From Actinomycetes bacterium (GTDB taxonomy: Bacteria > Actinomycetota > Actinomycetes > Actinomycetales > Microbacteriaceae), in assembly GCA_023451265.1 (NCBI GenBank), contig JAEYAG010000011.1, positions 1 to 6,867 on the forward strand: a stretch of 6,867 bases of DNA. The letters are read 5' to 3'. Below are positions 1-6,272 of the stretch, in pieces (position 1 is the first letter of the stretch; each line of letters starts with the position of its first letter). Made by a program: the position numbers and the translations under genes. The notes below the pieces were generated by a model that searched no databases, had not been told where the DNA came from, and worked only from the letters and a program-made list of their open reading frames with translations.

Positions 1-24
1 GCGCAGCTGAGCGCTCGCGCCCCG

Positions 25-91
25 CGAGACGGCACATCTGCGACGAGACGGGATGCCACGCGTTCCGTCTCGTCGCGGATTCCCCGTCTCG
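25..91. repeat. Two-tier inverted repeat upstream of the M3 peptidase gene
   Basis: The inner arms are ATCTGCGACGAGACGG (36-51) and CCGTCTCGTCGCGGAT (65-80). They are complementary over 16 positions, with one T/G mismatch (39/77) that is a G-U wobble in RNA. Outer arms CGAGACGG (25-32) and CCGTCTCG (84-91) pair around the same centre (base 58), separated from the inner stem by a 3x3 internal loop (33-35/81-83). The 8-mer therefore occurs twice in each orientation with 19-bp spacing. No T-run follows on either strand. It could be a factor-independent terminator or attenuator of an upstream gene outside the window, or a DNA-binding site, because the outer right arm falls where the -35 region of the next gene would lie. 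The structure is directly visible; its function is inferred. Confidence 0.8.
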
Positions 92-108
92 GCGATCGGG
101 TGCCCGCG

Positions 109-114
109 TAGGCT
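109..114 (+). promoter_or_regulatory. Putative -10 element TAGGCT of a leaderless promoter (M3 peptidase)
   Basis: TAGGCT fits the actinobacterial TANNNT -10 consensus and lies 7 nt before the ATG at 122, so transcription would begin at or next to the start codon. No Shine-Dalgarno sequence is visible in front of the ATG. The matching -35 position (about 86-91, GTCTCG) is not close to TTGACA and coincides with the outer arm of the inverted repeat. The same TAGGCT-7 nt-start arrangement precedes the aldolase gene in this window, which strengthens the call. Confidence 0.55.
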
Positions 115-121
115 CGAGCTC

Positions 122-2056
122 ATGACCGCGCCCGAGCCCCTTGCCTTCCCGACCGACCCGGCGGGCTGGACCGCCTTCGCGACCGAGCGGCCGACGGCGG
201 CGGTTGCTGTCGTCGCCGACGTCGACGCCCGGCTGGTGGGCGGGACCGACCTCGACGCCGCCGCCCGGCTGGAGCTGTGGAACGACGCCGAGCTGGCGCT
301 GCAGCAGGCCACGAACGAGTCCTACCTGCTCAGCGAGTCGCATCCGGATGCCGCGGTGCGCGCGATCGCCGAGGAGCAGGTCCAGCGGCTCGAGGCCCTC
401 TCGGCATCGCGCCTGCTCGATCGTGATCTCTTCCAGGCGATGGCGGCCGCCGACGGCGCCGCAGCCCTCGACGACGAGCAGCGCCGGCTGCTCGCGAAGG
501 TGCTGCAGGACTTCCGCCGCGGCGGCGTCGACCTTCCCGACGCGCAGCGCGAACGCGTGCGCGAGCTCACCGACCGAGACACCGAGCTGAGCCTGACGTT
601 CTCCCGCAACATCCGCGATGGCCGCCGCGAGATCCGGGTGGCCCCCGAGGCGCTCGCGGGCTTGCCGCAGGACTTCCTCGACGCGCATCCGGCAGGCGAC
701 GACGGCCTCGTCGTGCTCACGACGGACTATCCCGACCTCATGCCGGTGCGCGAGTATGCCCGCGACCGGGCCACCCGCACCGCGATCGTCGCCGCCTACA
801 ACGACCTCGCCTGGCCCGAGAACGACGCCGTGCTGGCTGAGCTGCTCGCCGTGCGGGCGGAGCGGGCGGCCCTGCTCGGCTACGGCGACTGGGCCGACTA
901 CGAGACCGAGCCGCGCATGATCGGCGGAGGCGGAAAGAACGGCGGGCGCGCCATCGCCGAATTCCTCGACCGTCTCGACGAGGCCTCCGCCGACGCCGCG
1001 CAGCGAGAGTACGGCATCCTGCTCGCCCGTCTGCAGCAGGACGACCCGGACGCCACCGAGGTCACCATCGCCGACCTCTTCTATCTGCTGAGCACGCTGC
1101 GCGGCGAGCGCCACGACGTCGACGCGCAGCTCGTGCGCTCCTACTTCAGCTTCGACCGCGTGCTGCCGGGCCTGCTCGCCACCACCGGCCGCCTGCTCGA
1201 TGTCGAGTACGTCCCGGTCGACGTCGCCACCTGGCACGCCGACGTCCACTCCTACGACGTCGTGCGCGCCGGCGAGCGCCTCGGCCGCATCCACCTCGAC
1301 CTGCATCCCCGCGACGGCAAGTACACGCACGCCGCCTGCTTCGGCCTGGCGCCGGGCGTGACGGGGCGGGTGCTCCCCGAGGCGGTGCTGCTGTGCAACT
1401 TCGCGCGGGGGCTCATGACGCACGACGAGGTCGTGACGTTCTTCCACGAGTTCGGCCATCTCGTCCACGACATCCTCGGCGGCGCGCAGCGCTTCGCCCG
1501 CTTCACCGGCGTCGCGACGGAGTGGGACTTCGTCGAGGCGCCGAGCCAGCTGCTGGAGGAGTGGGCGTGGGATGCCGGTGTCCTCGCCGGCTTCACCGCG
1601 AACGCCGACGGCGAGCCGATCCCCGCCGACCTCGTCGAGCGGATGAAGGTCGCCGACGGCTTCGGTCGCGCCCTCGAGGTGCGCCGCCAGCTTGGCCACG
1701 CCCAGGTCTCGTATCACCTGCACGTCGACCGCCCCGCCGACCTGCAGGCGGCGACCGAGCACTGGTACGACGTGACGAGTCCGGTCACGCCCTTGCGCGG
1801 ACGCCACCCCTACGCCGGGTTCGGTCACCTCACCGGTTACGGGGCTTGCTACTACACGTATCAGTGGTCGCTCGTGATCGCCCGCGACCTGCTGTCGGGC
1901 TTCGGCGGCGACCTCATGGACGCCGATGCCGCCGCCCGCTATCGCCGCGAGATCCTCGAGCCCGGCGGCAGCCGCGACGCCGCGGATCTGGTGCAGGCCT
2001 TCCTCGGCCGGCCCTACGGATTCGACGCCTACCGGGACTGGCTCGCCGGGCGCTGA
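122..2056 (+). CDS. M3-family zinc metallopeptidase (thimet oligopeptidase/Dcp-like)
   Basis: Predicted cytosolic zinc endopeptidase or dipeptidyl carboxypeptidase that degrades short peptides; 644 residues, close to the 640-690 usual for M3 enzymes. The zinc site is explicit: HEFGH at residues 442-446 supplies two His ligands and the catalytic Glu443. Glu472, in the conserved DFVEAPSQ block, is the third ligand, with the same 29-30 residue spacing seen in thimet oligopeptidase. A C-terminal block at about 564-582 (His569, Tyr573, Tyr577, Tyr578, Tyr580) matches the substrate-binding His/Tyr loop of the family. No signal peptide or membrane segment is visible. The ATG at 122 is preferred over the in-frame ATG at 53, which lies inside the inverted repeat and adds 23 unconserved-looking residues; 122 also fits the leaderless -10 box. 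The exact specificity (oligopeptidase versus peptidyl-dipeptidase) cannot be read from the sequence. Family assignment is firm. Confidence 0.95.
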   Translation: MTAPEPLAFPTDPAGWTAFATERPTAAVAVVADVDARLVGGTDLDAAARLELWNDAELALQQATNESYLLSESHPDAAVRAIAEEQVQRLEALSASRLLDRDLFQAMAAADGAAALDDEQRRLLAKVLQDFRRGGVDLPDAQRERVRELTDRDTELSLTFSRNIRDGRREIRVAPEALAGLPQDFLDAHPAGDDGLVVLTTDYPDLMPVREYARDRATRTAIVAAYNDLAWPENDAVLAELLAVRAERAALLGYGDWADYETEPRMIGGGGKNGGRAIAEFLDRLDEASADAAQREYGILLARLQQDDPDATEVTIADLFYLLSTLRGERHDVDAQLVRSYFSFDRVLPGLLATTGRLLDVEYVPVDVATWHADVHSYDVVRAGERLGRIHLDLHPRDGKYTHAACFGLAPGVTGRVLPEAVLLCNFARGLMTHDEVVTFFHEFGHLVHDILGGAQRFARFTGVATEWDFVEAPSQLLEEWAWDAGVLAGFTANADGEPIPADLVERMKVADGFGRALEVRRQLGHAQVSYHLHVDRPADLQAATEHWYDVTSPVTPLRGRHPYAGFGHLTGYGACYYTYQWSLVIARDLLSGFGGDLMDADAAARYRREILEPGGSRDAADLVQAFLGRPYGFDAYRDWLAGR

Positions 2057-2081
2057 GAACACGCTCCGGTTCCGGTATCCT
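2053..2081 (+). promoter_or_regulatory. Putative promoter of the DivIVA-like gene, overlapping the M3 stop codon
   Basis: CTGAGA (2053-2058, four of six matches to TTGACA) is followed after 17 bp by TATCCT (2076-2081, TANNNT type). Transcription would start near 2088 and give a leader of about 70 nt before the GTG at 2162. This is the best -35/-10 pair in the window, and it suggests that the coiled-coil gene is transcribed independently of the upstream peptidase, though read-through is possible. The -35 hexamer includes most of the peptidase stop codon. Confidence 0.45.
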
Positions 2082-2151
2082 TCCCCCTGTCGGCTGACCC
2101 GAGCCGGCGATCCCCCACCCGGCGTCGCCCCCGCGCCGCCCGCGCCGAAGC

Positions 2152-2155
2152 GGAG
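2152..2155 (+). promoter_or_regulatory. Ribosome binding site GGAG for the DivIVA-like gene
   Basis: GGAG lies 6 nt before the GTG at 2162 and fixes that codon as the start, ahead of a second in-frame GTG at 2171. It is the only clear Shine-Dalgarno sequence in front of a gene start in this window; the other three visible starts appear leaderless. Confidence 0.65.
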
Positions 2156-2161
2156 ACCCCC

Positions 2162-3415
2162 GTGTCCCATGTGCCGTCCGAGTCCGACCAGCAGCCCACC
2201 CGTGACGGCAGCGCCGACACGTCGCCGTTCGACGAGCTGATGGTGGGGTCTCCCGCCGCCGCATCCGGCTCGTTCACGACGACGTTCCGCGGCTACGACA
2301 AGGCCGAGGTCGACGCCGCGATCGCCGAGCTCACCGCGGCCCGCAGCGGTCACTCCGAAGAGCTCGCGCAGCTGAAGGACAAGTACCGTCGCGCGGTCGC
2401 GACGATCAAGACCCACCTCGCCACGATCGACGATCTCGAAGCCCGGGTCGCCGCGGTCGAGGCCGACCTCGCCGTCGAGGCCGCCAAGGCCAGCAACGCC
2501 GAGGAGAAGGTCGCGACGCTCAGCGATGAGCTGGTGAACGCCGCCGACGAGTCCACGAAGGGCCGTGAGCGGTTCGAGGAGGTCCTCCGCGTCGCCGAGG
2601 AGCAGGCGAGCGTCATCATCAAGAATGCGAGCGTGCAGGCCGACCGGCTGCTGGAGGCCGCGCGCGAGGAGATCGCGACCCGGCGCGCGCAGGCGCAGAC
2701 GGATGCCGACGTGCTGCTGTCGCAGGCGGAATCCGACGCGCAGCAGGCCCGGCTGCGCATCGAGACCGAGCTGACGGCGCACCAGGCGCAGCTCGAGCGC
2801 GAGCGCGCCCACGCCGACGAGAAGGTGGCGCAGGCCGAGCAGGAGGCCGCCGCCATCCGCACCGAGGCGGAGAAGGGCGCGGCGGCCCTGCGCTCCCTCG
2901 TTGCGCGCGAGACCGAGCAGGCCCGTGCCGAAGCGGAGGAGGCCGTGCGCGAGCAGCGGATGCGCGCGCTGGAGTTCGAGGAGTCGCTCACCCGCCGGCA
3001 GGACGACGCGCAGCAGGAGTTCCTCGTGCTGCACAACCAGGCCGTCGCGCACGCCGAGCGCATCACGCAGGACGCCAACGACCAGGTGGCCGCCTCGCTC
3101 GAGCACGCGCAGCGCATCACGGCGAAGGCCGACGACTTCGACAAGCTCATGCGCGCGCAGTCGCAGCAGCTCGAGGCGGATGCGAAGCTGCGTGCCCGCG
3201 AGATCCTCGACCGCGCCGGCACGAAGGCGCAGAAGATCATCGACACCGTCACCGCCCACTCGCAGTCGGTGCTGCGCGACGCCGAGGACCGCACGCGCCA
3301 GCTGCGCTGGCAGCAGCAGCAGCTGACGAGCTTCATGAGCGAGGTCAAGGAGCTGATCCGACCGGATGCCGCCGCCCCGGCATCCGCCGACGACGCCGCT
3401 CCCGCCGCGGACTGA
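2162..3415 (+). CDS. DivIVA-domain coiled-coil protein
   Basis: 417 residues with a GTG start. Residues 1-36 are hydrophilic and probably disordered. Residues 38-57 carry a DivIVA-type N-terminal motif, with Phe42-Arg43-Gly44-Tyr45 followed by a DKAEVDAAIAEL helix. In Bacillus DivIVA the equivalent Phe-Arg pair inserts into the membrane at negative curvature. From about residue 60 to 400 the chain is an almost unbroken Ala/Glu/Gln/Arg-rich coiled coil with no transmembrane segment. The acidic Ala/Pro/Asp tail (401-417) ends in the duplicated DNA described separately. By family analogy (DivIVA/Wag31 and the Streptomyces coiled-coil proteins Scy and FilP) it is probably a cytoplasmic scaffold at poles or septa. 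It is much longer than canonical Wag31 (about 260-300 residues) and has an N-terminal extension before the motif, so it is likely a paralogue, not the essential Wag31. It has its own promoter and RBS. Confidence 0.85.
   Translation: MSHVPSESDQQPTRDGSADTSPFDELMVGSPAAASGSFTTTFRGYDKAEVDAAIAELTAARSGHSEELAQLKDKYRRAVATIKTHLATIDDLEARVAAVEADLAVEAAKASNAEEKVATLSDELVNAADESTKGRERFEEVLRVAEEQASVIIKNASVQADRLLEAAREEIATRRAQAQTDADVLLSQAESDAQQARLRIETELTAHQAQLERERAHADEKVAQAEQEAAAIRTEAEKGAAALRSLVARETEQARAEAEEAVREQRMRALEFEESLTRRQDDAQQEFLVLHNQAVAHAERITQDANDQVAASLEHAQRITAKADDFDKLMRAQSQQLEADAKLRAREILDRAGTKAQKIIDTVTAHSQSVLRDAEDRTRQLRWQQQQLTSFMSEVKELIRPDAAAPASADDAAPAAD
3363..3386. repeat. Inverted pair of GGATGCC/GGCATCC heptamers in the 3' end of the DivIVA-like gene
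   Basis: CGGATGCC (3363-3370) and GGCATCCG (3379-3386) are perfect reverse complements around an 8-nt loop. They lie in the codons for the Pro-Asp-Ala-Ala-Ala-Pro-Ala-Ser tail. The palindrome could form a hairpin just before the stop codon, but it may simply reflect the abundance of the heptamer in this genome. No T-run follows. Confidence 0.5.
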
Positions 3416-3498
3416 ACCTCACCCGCGTCGCCGCCCTCCGCCGACGACGCCGCTCCCGCCGCGGACTGAACCTCACCCGCGTCGCCGCCCTCCGCCGA
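3383..3498. repeat. Perfect 54-bp tandem duplication spanning a stop codon
   Basis: Bases 3383-3436 and 3437-3490 are identical over 54 bp, followed by the first 8 bp of a third copy (TCCGCCGA, 3491-3498). The first copy encodes the last residues of the DivIVA-like protein, its TGA stop (3413-3415) and 21 bp of downstream DNA. The second copy is non-coding and carries a displaced TGA at 3467-3469. The unit is bounded by the direct 8-mer TCCGCCGA, the expected substrate for replication slippage. Perfect identity points to a recent event. Fifty-four is a multiple of three, so the second copy continues the same frame after the stop. Confidence 0.95.
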
Positions 3499-3520
3499 GG
3501 GAACGGGTATTACCTCGGCG
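3493..3520. terminator. Hairpin between convergent genes, possible bidirectional terminator
   Basis: CGCCGAGG (3493-3500) and CCTCGGCG (3513-3520) form a perfect 8-bp stem around a 12-nt loop. It lies between the DivIVA-like stop (3415) and the convergent aldolase stop (3556). There is no T-run on either side, as is common for high-GC actinobacterial hairpins, so termination activity is inferred from position. The left arm overlaps the partial third copy of the 54-bp repeat. An 8-bp palindrome CTCGCGAG follows at 3533-3540. Confidence 0.5.
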
Positions 3521-3555
3521 CGCAGTTGTACTCTCGCGAGGGCTCGCGGCCGGGG

Positions 3556-4644
3556 TCAGCGGGCGGAGGTCAGTCGGGCGAGCTCGGCGACGAAGGCGTC
3601 TACGTCGTCGGCGGTGGTGTCGAACGAGCACATCCAGCGGACCTCGTTCTTCGCGGCATCCCAGTCGTAGAACCGGAACGCCGTGCGCAGCTCGTCGGCG
3701 ACGCCGTCGGGGAGCGTCGCGAACACCCCGTTGGACTGCGTCGGCTGGCTGAACCCGACGCCCGAGATCGACCCGTCGGCAAGGCCCGCCTCGACGCCCG
3801 CGCGCAGCCGCTGCGCCATCGCGTTGGAGTGCCGGGCGTTGCGCAGGTACAGGTCACCCTCCGGATGGGCTGAGGGCTCGAGCAGCGCGATGAGCTGCGC
3901 CGAGACGAACCGCATCTTCGAGCTCAGCTGCATGTTGAGCTTGCGCAGATACAACAGACCCTCGGATGCCGCAGGGTCGAGCACCACGACGGCTTCCGCG
4001 CCGAGCGCCCCGTTCTTGGTGCCGCCGAAGCTGAGGACGTCGACCCCGGCATCCGTCGTGAACGCGCGCAGCGGCAGATCGAGCGCGGCCGCGGCGTTGG
4101 AGATCCGCGCCCCGTCCAGGTGCAGCCGCATGCCGCGCGCGTGCGCGTGATCGGCCAGCGCCCGGATCTCGTCGGGCGTGTACAGCGTGCCGAGCTCGGT
4201 GGACTGCGTGATCGACACGACGAGCGGCTGCGCGCGGTGCTCGTCGCCCCAGCCCCACGCCTCGCGGTCGACGAGCTCGGGGGTGAGCTTGCCATCGTCG
4301 GTCGGCACGTTCAGGATCTTGATGCCCGCGACGCGCTCGGGAGCGCCGCCCTCGTCGACGTTGATGTGGGCGGTGGATGCCGCGATCACGGCGCCCCAGC
4401 GGGGGAGCATCGACTGCAGGCCGGTCACGTTGGCCCCGGTGCCGTTGAACACCGGGAACGCCTGCACGCCCTCGCCGAAATGCTGCGCGAAGACCTCCTG
4501 CAGGCGAGCGGTGTACACGTCTTCGCCGTAGGCGATCTGGTGCCCGTCGTTCGCGGCGGCGATCGCCGCGAGCACCTCGGGGTGGACGCCGGAGTAGTTG
4601 TCGCTCGCGAAGCCGCGGACAGCGGTGTCATGCAGGGTGGTCAC
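3556..4644 (-). CDS. PLP-dependent threonine aldolase-type enzyme (beta-eliminating lyase family)
   Basis: 362 residues, GTG start, TGA stop at 3558-3556. It is predicted to cleave L-threonine or L-allo-threonine to glycine and acetaldehyde, or a related beta-hydroxy amino acid, in the cytosol. The N-terminal FASDNYSGVHPEV block (12-24) is typical of the low-specificity L-threonine aldolase clade. His93 in the AHINVDEGGAPE block is the probable ring-stacking residue, and Asp177 with Arg180 in LHLDGAR contact the cofactor. Lys210 in SFGGTKNG is the Schiff-base lysine. All expected cofactor residues are present and the length is normal, so it should be active. The same frame stays open a further 1.7 kb upstream, but that part is antisense to the transporter gene and is rejected. 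The GTG at 4644 is chosen because homology begins there and TAGGCT lies 7 nt before it. The exact substrate is uncertain. Confidence 0.93.
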   Translation of the reverse strand: MTTLHDTAVRGFASDNYSGVHPEVLAAIAAANDGHQIAYGEDVYTARLQEVFAQHFGEGVQAFPVFNGTGANVTGLQSMLPRWGAVIAASTAHINVDEGGAPERVAGIKILNVPTDDGKLTPELVDREAWGWGDEHRAQPLVVSITQSTELGTLYTPDEIRALADHAHARGMRLHLDGARISNAAAALDLPLRAFTTDAGVDVLSFGGTKNGALGAEAVVVLDPAASEGLLYLRKLNMQLSSKMRFVSAQLIALLEPSAHPEGDLYLRNARHSNAMAQRLRAGVEAGLADGSISGVGFSQPTQSNGVFATLPDGVADELRTAFRFYDWDAAKNEVRWMCSFDTTADDVDAFVAELARLTSAR

Positions 4645-4651
4645 GGCATCC

Positions 4652-4657
4652 AGCCTA
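4652..4657 (-). promoter_or_regulatory. Putative -10 element TAGGCT of a leaderless promoter (aldolase)
   Basis: Read on the minus strand, TAGGCT is followed by the 7-nt spacer GGATGCC and then GTG (4644-4642), so the transcript would start at the initiation codon. There is no Shine-Dalgarno sequence. The hexamer and spacing are identical to those before the M3 peptidase gene. No good -35 hexamer is visible. The spacer is itself the heptamer over-represented in this window. Confidence 0.55.
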
Positions 4658-4731
4658 CTTTCCGCGTCGCGGGCGGGTGCCTCCGCGCCCTTGCCCGGCC
4701 GCCCCCCGTATCGGATGTCGGCGGTCTCCCG

Positions 4732-4737
4732 TACCCT
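4732..4737 (+). promoter_or_regulatory. Putative -10 element TACCCT of a leaderless promoter (MFS transporter)
   Basis: TACCCT (TANNNT type) is followed by 6 nt (CGCCGT) and the ATG at 4744. No Shine-Dalgarno sequence is present and no convincing -35 box was found. It lies in the 99-bp gap shared with the divergent aldolase gene; the two -10 boxes are 74 bp apart, so a regulator bound between them could affect both genes. No clear operator palindrome is visible there. Confidence 0.5.
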
Positions 4738-4743
4738 CGCCGT

Positions 4744-6186
4744 ATGTCCGAGCCACCGGCATCCGCTCGCACCGTCCCGCCGCACGGCATGCGCACGTTC
4801 GTGCACGTGCTCGTCAACACGGCCGTGGCGAACATCACCACGAGCTACCTGTGGTTCGCGCTGACGTTCTGGGTGTACCTGCAGACGCGGTCGGTGCTCG
4901 CGACCGGCATCATCGGCGGGGCGTACATGCTGCTGCTGGCCGTGTTCGGCATGGTCTTCGGCACCGTCGTGGACCGTCACCGCAAGCACCGGGTGATGGT
5001 GCTGTCGGCGCTCATCACGCTCGCCGCCTTCATCCTGGCCGCCGCGCTGTACCTCGTGCAGCCCGAGTCGGCACTGCTCGATCTCGGCGGACCGTGGTTC
5101 TGGCTGTTCTCCGGCATCATCCTCGCCGGCGCCGTCATCGAGAACCTGCGCAACATCGCCTTGTCGACGACGGTGACGCTGCTCGTTCCCACCGAGCGCC
5201 ACGCCAACGCGAACGGCATGGTCGGCACCGTGCAGGGGCTGGCGTTCCTCGTGACGAGCGTCTTCTCCGGCCTGTCGATCGGATTGCTCGGCATGGGGTG
5301 GACGCTCGTCATCGCGGTGGCACTGACCGCCGTCGCGCTCCTGCATCTGCTGATGCTGCGGGTGCCGGAGGACGAACCCGAGCGCGACCCCGAGGCGAAG
5401 TTCATCGATGTGCGCGGTGCGGCGACGGCCATCCGTGCGGTGCCGGGGCTGTTCGCGCTCATCATCTTCTCCACGTTCAACAACCTCATCGGCGGCGTGT
5501 ACATGGCGCTGATGGATCCGTACGGGCTGACCCTGTTCCCGGTCGAGTGGTGGGGCGTCGTCCTCGGGGTGACCTCGACGGGGTTCATCGCGGGCGGCGC
5601 GATCGTGGCTGCGAAGGGACTCGGGCGCAACCCCATCCGGACGCTCCTGATCACGGTCATGCTGATGGGGCTCGTCGGGGCGCTGTTCACGATCCGCGAC
5701 TGGTGGTGGGTCTACGTCCTCGGGATCTGGATCTACATGGCGCTCGTCCCGGCGGTCGAGGCCGCCGAGCAGACGGTCATCCAACGCGTCGTCCCCTTCG
5801 AGAAGCAGGGCCGCGTGTTCGGGGCGGCGGCGGCGATCGAGGTGTCCGCGGCGCCCATCACCTCGTTCCTCATCGCGCCGATCGCGGAGTTCTGGATCAT
5901 CCCCTACATGGAATCCGACGCGGGCGCCCGCACCTGGGGCTGGCTGCTCGGCGACGGCGTCGGCCGGGGGATCGCCCTCGTGTTCCTGTTCGCAGGCGTC
6001 ATCATGATCGTGATCGGCGCCCTCGCGTTCGCGACCCGGTCGTACCGCATCCTCTCCGCCGAGTACGCCGTCGCGCCCGAGAGCTCCGAGGCGCCGGAAG
6101 AAGGTGGGGCGACGGGGCCGGAGTCCATCCCGCCGGCGTCGGCGGCCCAGGCGCGTGGCGGAGCGGCGGACCAGACCGGTCCGTAA
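4744..6186 (+). CDS. MFS transporter, DHA3-like exporter type
   Basis: 480-residue integral membrane protein with about 12 hydrophobic helices (roughly 24-46, 52-75, 84-105, 117-137, 160-182, 184-206, 232-256, 267-290, 298-316, 320-340, 357-385, 408-432). The loop after helix 2 carries an MFS motif A variant, GTVVDRHRKHRVM (73-85), with the key Asp77-Arg78. A hydrophilic central loop (207-230) separates the two halves. Residues 433-480 are a cytoplasmic tail rich in Glu, Ala, Gly and Pro. The layout resembles proton-driven exporters of the DHA3 (MefA-like) group, but no substrate can be assigned. The frame is open back to 4120, but that stretch is antisense to the aldolase. The ATG at 4744 is chosen because it follows a -10 box and precedes a short hydrophilic N-terminus and helix 1. 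It is divergent from the aldolase gene, which may hint at export of a related metabolite; this is speculative. Confidence 0.92.
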   Translation: MSEPPASARTVPPHGMRTFVHVLVNTAVANITTSYLWFALTFWVYLQTRSVLATGIIGGAYMLLLAVFGMVFGTVVDRHRKHRVMVLSALITLAAFILAAALYLVQPESALLDLGGPWFWLFSGIILAGAVIENLRNIALSTTVTLLVPTERHANANGMVGTVQGLAFLVTSVFSGLSIGLLGMGWTLVIAVALTAVALLHLLMLRVPEDEPERDPEAKFIDVRGAATAIRAVPGLFALIIFSTFNNLIGGVYMALMDPYGLTLFPVEWWGVVLGVTSTGFIAGGAIVAAKGLGRNPIRTLLITVMLMGLVGALFTIRDWWWVYVLGIWIYMALVPAVEAAEQTVIQRVVPFEKQGRVFGAAAAIEVSAAPITSFLIAPIAEFWIIPYMESDAGARTWGWLLGDGVGRGIALVFLFAGVIMIVIGALAFATRSYRILSAEYAVAPESSEAPEEGGATGPESIPPASAAQARGGAADQTGP

Positions 6187-6272
6187 CCCCGCCTCGTCGG
6201 CGTGGCCTGGGCGGGTGCGGCGGTTTCCCGTGGGCGACGCAGCCACGACTGCCAGGCGAACGCGCGCGGTGC
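6187..6272. other. Convergent intergenic gap, no strong terminator seen
   Basis: This 86-bp gap lies between the stop codons of the MFS and SDR genes. The best inverted repeat is CGTGGC (6201-6206) with GCCACG (6242-6247), only 6 bp around a 35-nt loop, too weak to call a terminator. No T-run, small ORF or RNA gene was recognised. Confidence 0.5.

Noticed and set aside
53..121. Alternative ATG at 53 for the M3 peptidase
   Set aside because: It sits in the central part of the inverted repeat, adds 23 Arg/Pro-rich residues, and lies upstream of the likely -10 box.
1393..2097. 234-residue plus-strand open frame within the M3 gene
   Set aside because: Arg/Pro-rich shadow frame of the peptidase's zinc-binding half, with no independent support.
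2103..2129. Weak inverted repeats in the leader of the DivIVA-like gene (GCCGG/CCGGC and GGCGA/TCGCC)
   Set aside because: Five-bp stems with 11-14 nt loops are expected by chance in GC-rich DNA. No riboswitch-like structure was recognised.
2350..3348. 332-residue minus-strand open frame within the DivIVA-like gene
   Set aside because: Its Ser/Cys/Ala/Arg-rich sequence is the antisense image of coiled-coil codons. It has no motif, start signal or promoter.
3383..3498. CRISPR-like array
   Set aside because: The two repeat copies are directly adjacent with no spacer, and there are only two. It is a simple tandem duplication.
4120..4743. Upstream in-frame extension of the MFS gene by 208 residues
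   Set aside because: It is antisense to the aldolase gene, has no domain character, and precedes the -10 box and the ATG at 4744.
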